Assembly (NCBI GenBank): GCA_900074885.1
Contig: FJUW01000002.1
Coordinates: forward strand, 1,191,001-1,255,000
DNA length: 64,000 nucleotides
Reading direction: 5' to 3'
From: Rhynchosporium graminicola
Taxonomy: Eukaryota > Ascomycota > Leotiomycetes > Helotiales > Ploettnerulaceae
Below are positions 60,726 through 64,000 of the stretch, piece by piece. Below the pieces are notes generated by a model. It was not told where the DNA came from. It was given only the letters and a program-made list of their open reading frames with translations, and did no database searches. Made by a program: the position numbers and the translations under genes. Position 1 is the stretch's first letter. Each line of letters opens with the position of its first letter.

Positions 60726-61639
60726 GGCCTGTGTAAGCAGGAAGATATGTTTATGATTCCGAAGTCACCAATCAGTGGATATATTCCACCGAGTCCGCAA
60801 GCTGATACATTTCCCAAGTCTTGGCTTGAACGTTCAAAGTGGTTTTCTTTGTTGACGATGGTTTGCGAGCTTGCCGGTTAACCCAGCCACCACTATCTTT
60901 ACTATCTATCCAATAGGACCCTTGATTATCGGCTCGGCTCGGCTCGGCTTTGTCCGCCTTGGATTGTTTCCAAAACCCATTACTCTTGCTTCTAGATTGT
61001 GGGCTCTTGCTCGAAGACTCATAGATTCTTCTGACCTAGCCCTCTAGCTTTAAAATTCAGTCAGATAACGGAGTCATTGAATCGTTGATCTTTATTCTTT
61101 GATAGTATGCTGACGAAAAACTCATCAGATGTAAAGCTTACTTCTCAGTATCAGAAGAACATCTAAAACTTGAGCAAAAAGGTATTCACTATTACAGCTA
61201 TAGTGCACGATGTAGATATTAAGGCGGCATCAAATATAAGGATCTTCTTAGCCCTTCTCTTCTCATCTTCACCTATCTTCCTGACCAACTCTCTCTCCCC
61301 TCCTATCCCCATTTTCCCTTACCTCTCTGCCCTTACTCAAAATCTGACCATCAACTTTCCTCTACCTCAGCTCCCAATCACAAAGCTTCTCTTTTTGACC
61401 CAGACCATCTTGCTCCAAATACAGACCGTAAACGCTCGTCCTATTCTCCAAAATTCGTTCAGATTCTCCATGGTAATCGATTTCTGTTAGATAGGATAGG
61501 TGTGTGATTTGTTTACATTTGGTAGCCGCGAAGTGGGCAAGGCGGGTAAGGGTTCACAGCACGCTGACACTTACGTATCCTTATATCCTCTCACAGTGCA
61601 CCCCGCATATTAAATCTCACACTTTTTAGGCTTTTGTTC
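60726..61639. other. Intergenic, GRF promoter side
   Basis: This includes a GGCTC pentanucleotide run near 60931-60948. No gene is supported. Confidence 0.5.
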
Positions 61640-62239
61640 AAAGTCGTCAATCGTCTCCCTCCTCCAAAATCACTTCACCAATCCCAGACTCGTCTAGCGG
61701 TTGCTCCTCTAGTCCCTGGACTTCCTTCTCCAAAGTCCATAGTCTCGCCATTCTACGACCGCTTTTCCGCCTCAAAATTGATGAGAACAACGCCCCTTTC
61801 CGAAACTCAAACCGTTTTGCTTAATCAAATCCCCATGAAGAATGCTCAAGCCATGCAGCTTTCTGACCGAAACCTGGCAGGCAGGAAGATCCGTAATGGT
61901 AGCGTGGTGGCCTTCAATATATTCGATACGTTCGATGACCCGACCATCTTCAGTTGAGTGCCCTAGAAACTCTGGGGCGATATTGTAGCCATCTATCCAT
62001 GAATACACTCGAGTCTCAGCGATATGGTACCGGATCTCCCAGTGGAGTCTTGCAAATTTGGCAATTATGGGCTTCTCGAGTTGTGGAGAAGATGCAATAT
62101 AGACATTTGATTTAATTCGCTCTCCGGTTTGAAAAGATAGGTAATCATAGGACTTCGGATGCCACAGAGGATTAATTGAGGGAAGAGTCTTCTTAGGAGT
62201 TTCTAAGAAGAAGAGCGTTGGGTTTCCCACCATTGTCAA
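61640..62239 (-). pseudogene. Kinase-fold phosphotransferase pseudogene
   Basis: The minus-strand frame 62239-61772 reads as the middle of a fungal kinase-like protein: IIAKFARLHWEIRYHIAETR, WIDGYNIAPEFLGH, IEYIEGHHATITDLPACQ, and the catalytic-loop match KLHGLSILHGDLIKQN (HxD..N, about 61825-61850). Just after this the frame is wrong. The expected continuation (VVLINFEAEKRS) is in another frame, with Asn where the metal-binding Asp of the family is expected, and then hits TAG. A third frame carries a Leu/Glu-rich remnant down to about 61640. No complete N-lobe start is evident beyond ATG 62239. It is most likely an inactive relict. Confidence 0.6.
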
Positions 62240-62934
62240 GATGCGGCCACAGTTCTAGTCACCTTCCGGAAGTGGCAGCAGCTTTTCCACCAGGATTGGC
62301 GCAAAGCATACCTAGATTATAGACCTCGTATATTGCTAGATTGATAGTGATATGTTTAAAGTGCTTTCTGTTCGGCAGAATTCCATAATAGCTAAGTGTC
62401 ATTTGTTCGGAATCATCAATTTCTTAGTTCAAGATCTCGACCTGGGTAAGATACACAGCTTTAGTGGGACTGGTGCTTGAATAAACTAAAGAAACTGTTG
62501 ATAATTGGACTTTACCTGGCTTACTTGATTGAGAGGTGATGTCGAGAGAAGATTGAGGCGGATTTTGTTGTAGGGAAGTTGTTGCAAATATGTGAACGTC
62601 TTATCTGTATTAGAAAATGTGATATATACCTCTACTAGCGTAGTGAGCATGGTAACCGCCGTATCATAGTGCTGTATGAGACACTAGGCTATTCATGATT
62701 CTCATTCTAGTGTGATAATAGCTGATTGACCCTTCTTACATATCTTATATATAATAGGCCTTTCATATTGCAATCCATATGCGGTATTTCAATTTGCCAC
62801 TATATGCGCGGCAGACTCAAAAACCGTGACCTGGAATAATCACAGCGTATGAAGCTTCTCAAGGTCAATTTAGGTCATTCGTTTCAGGTATATAAATAAT
62901 GTGTCTAATCAGTACCATCTACAGGAGCTGGTTA
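62240..62934. other. Intergenic, no gene seen
   Basis: AT-rich DNA without supported features. Confidence 0.5.
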
Positions 62935-63047
62935 TATACGGAGCTGCCAAGGGTAAATTATGTCTCACCGCCTTCGTTTTGCCCATAGTGAATTCAATGT
63001 TCTGCCGTGGGCGGTAAGACATATTTTACCCCTGGCACCTCCGTATA
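62935..63047. mobile_element. Short TA-flanked inverted-repeat element
   Basis: Arms 62935-62972 and 63010-63047 are 38-bp inverted copies with four mismatches, separated by 37 bp. Both ends read TATACGGAG-like outward and lie in TA-rich flanks, compatible with a TA target site as in Tc1/mariner-derived MITEs. There is no coding capacity. Confidence 0.6.
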
Positions 63048-64000
63048 TCTCTTACTTGGTACAAGTGGTAAAAAATGCGAATGGTAGAGTACGTGCGTTA
63101 TTCCATAAGTTTTAATTAACTACAAGGATCTTTTACAAGGACAGCTGCCTGATGAGAAAGCAATACTGTATAGTATGATAGGGAAGAAACCTTAGTCACA
63201 AAGCATCTAGAGTGCACGGCCAAGATTTATACATTATTTACCCCTGTACTAAATATTACCTGTATGTACAGTACAGTACCGCAGCTCAAGCTATATCTGA
63301 AGCGAGGGGAGACGAGAGTATAACTTACTTTTCTTCCTTGTAAGCTCAAAAACTAGATCATACGATTCCCAAGTGTTTTGAGACCTCGCGGCCCAATTTC
63401 AATTTGTGTTTCGAGTTCGAGTTTGAGTTCGAGCGTGAAATGATGTTCAGATTTTTTTAATCAGGGTTTTACCTTTACAGATTCAATTCATTCTACATTT
63501 ATTTGATTTTCTAGATTCTTGTTCAAGTAACGAGGTGCACTGGCTATTGTTGCAGTTTAATTGTTATGCAAAGTTTAAACTTGCGTCCACTTGCAGCGCA
63601 CAGGTTTGGGATGCATGTCCAGGTAAAGTGATTAGAGACAGGTATGCAAAGAAATGGTCAATTTTTATTATTTTACAGATTTGATTGGTATCTCAGCGTG
63701 TTCTTTTCTCTTTGGACAATGGCAGTAGACGAGATGGTACCAAAGCTCCATCGGCGGGTGCTAATATCCATCCCCCCGGTTTCTTCCCCTTCTACCCCTC
63801 TAGATATAGACTTTTGGATATAGAGTTCGCACAAGTCTCGTACACTTAATTTCGGAGGGAATGCCATACGGAGTAGTCAAAGGTTCAAAGGGCGCCGAGG
63901 CAAGCTCGTTTACCAATCAAACACTTAGAATCCTTCCCTTAGTCGCAACAACCAAGTAGCAACCTTAATTGTGCTTTAGGTCAGACTATGCATTTCATGT
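63048..64000. other. Intergenic to window end
   Basis: No supported gene. A short minus-strand frame (63673-63867) has no family features; a gene extending beyond the window cannot be excluded. Confidence 0.4.

Overview
The window is nuclear DNA of a filamentous ascomycete (Pezizomycotina). The signs are multi-exon genes with short introns (about 42-130 nt, GTANGT..AG), a HET-type incompatibility gene, a GH45 cellulase with a fungal CBM1, a fungal alpha-tubulin, a fungal PXB/PX protein and a repeat pair that differs only by transitions, as RIP would leave it. Leotiomycetes is my best guess at class level, but this is inference only. All exon structures were worked out by hand from splice consensus, reading phase and family knowledge.

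Layout. 1-2.07 kb: no convincing gene. 2.07-7.04 kb: a GT69-type mannosyltransferase and a MYND-SET protein. 7.4-9.1 kb: an unrecognised, apparently broken coiled-coil locus on the minus strand. 9.37-11.88 kb: a Rex1-type RNA exonuclease. 12.7-14.8 kb: a HET pseudogene with several separate lesions. 17.88-20.92 kb: a six-exon gene whose product carries reverse-transcriptase palm motifs (A, B, an H-D-D motif C, D) but no mobile-element features. It fits the cellular reverse-transcriptase-related (rvt) genes and is the most interesting gene here. 22.7-24.0 kb: a secreted Ser/Thr-rich protein. 24.9-28.7 kb: proteasome ATPase RPT1 and chaperonin subunit CCT4, divergently transcribed from a 270-bp spacer. 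29.3-31.5 kb: alpha-tubulin. 32.2-35.2 kb: ARS2/SERRATE. 37.1-38.5 kb: a secreted protein built by exon-pair duplication. 39.3-43.9 kb: TspO, a mitochondrial ornithine-type carrier and CGR1. 44.3-46.1 kb: a membrane protein whose one large intron holds a MITE-like inverted repeat. 48.6-51.8 kb: a PXB/PX-domain protein. 52.6 kb: an initiator tRNA-Met. 52.7-57.2 kb: gene-poor, with coding-like debris and one doubtful gene. 57.4-58.8 kb: GH45 endoglucanase. 59.6-60.7 kb: a GRF zinc-finger protein. 61.6-62.2 kb: a kinase-fold pseudogene. 62.9 kb: a second short inverted-repeat element, then no genes to the end.

The window mixes conserved housekeeping genes (proteostasis, cytoskeleton, RNA biology, ribosome assembly, mitochondrial transport) with gene-poor stretches holding decayed HET and kinase-like genes and small inverted-repeat elements. 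I saw no CRISPR array, no biosynthetic cluster and no intact transposon.
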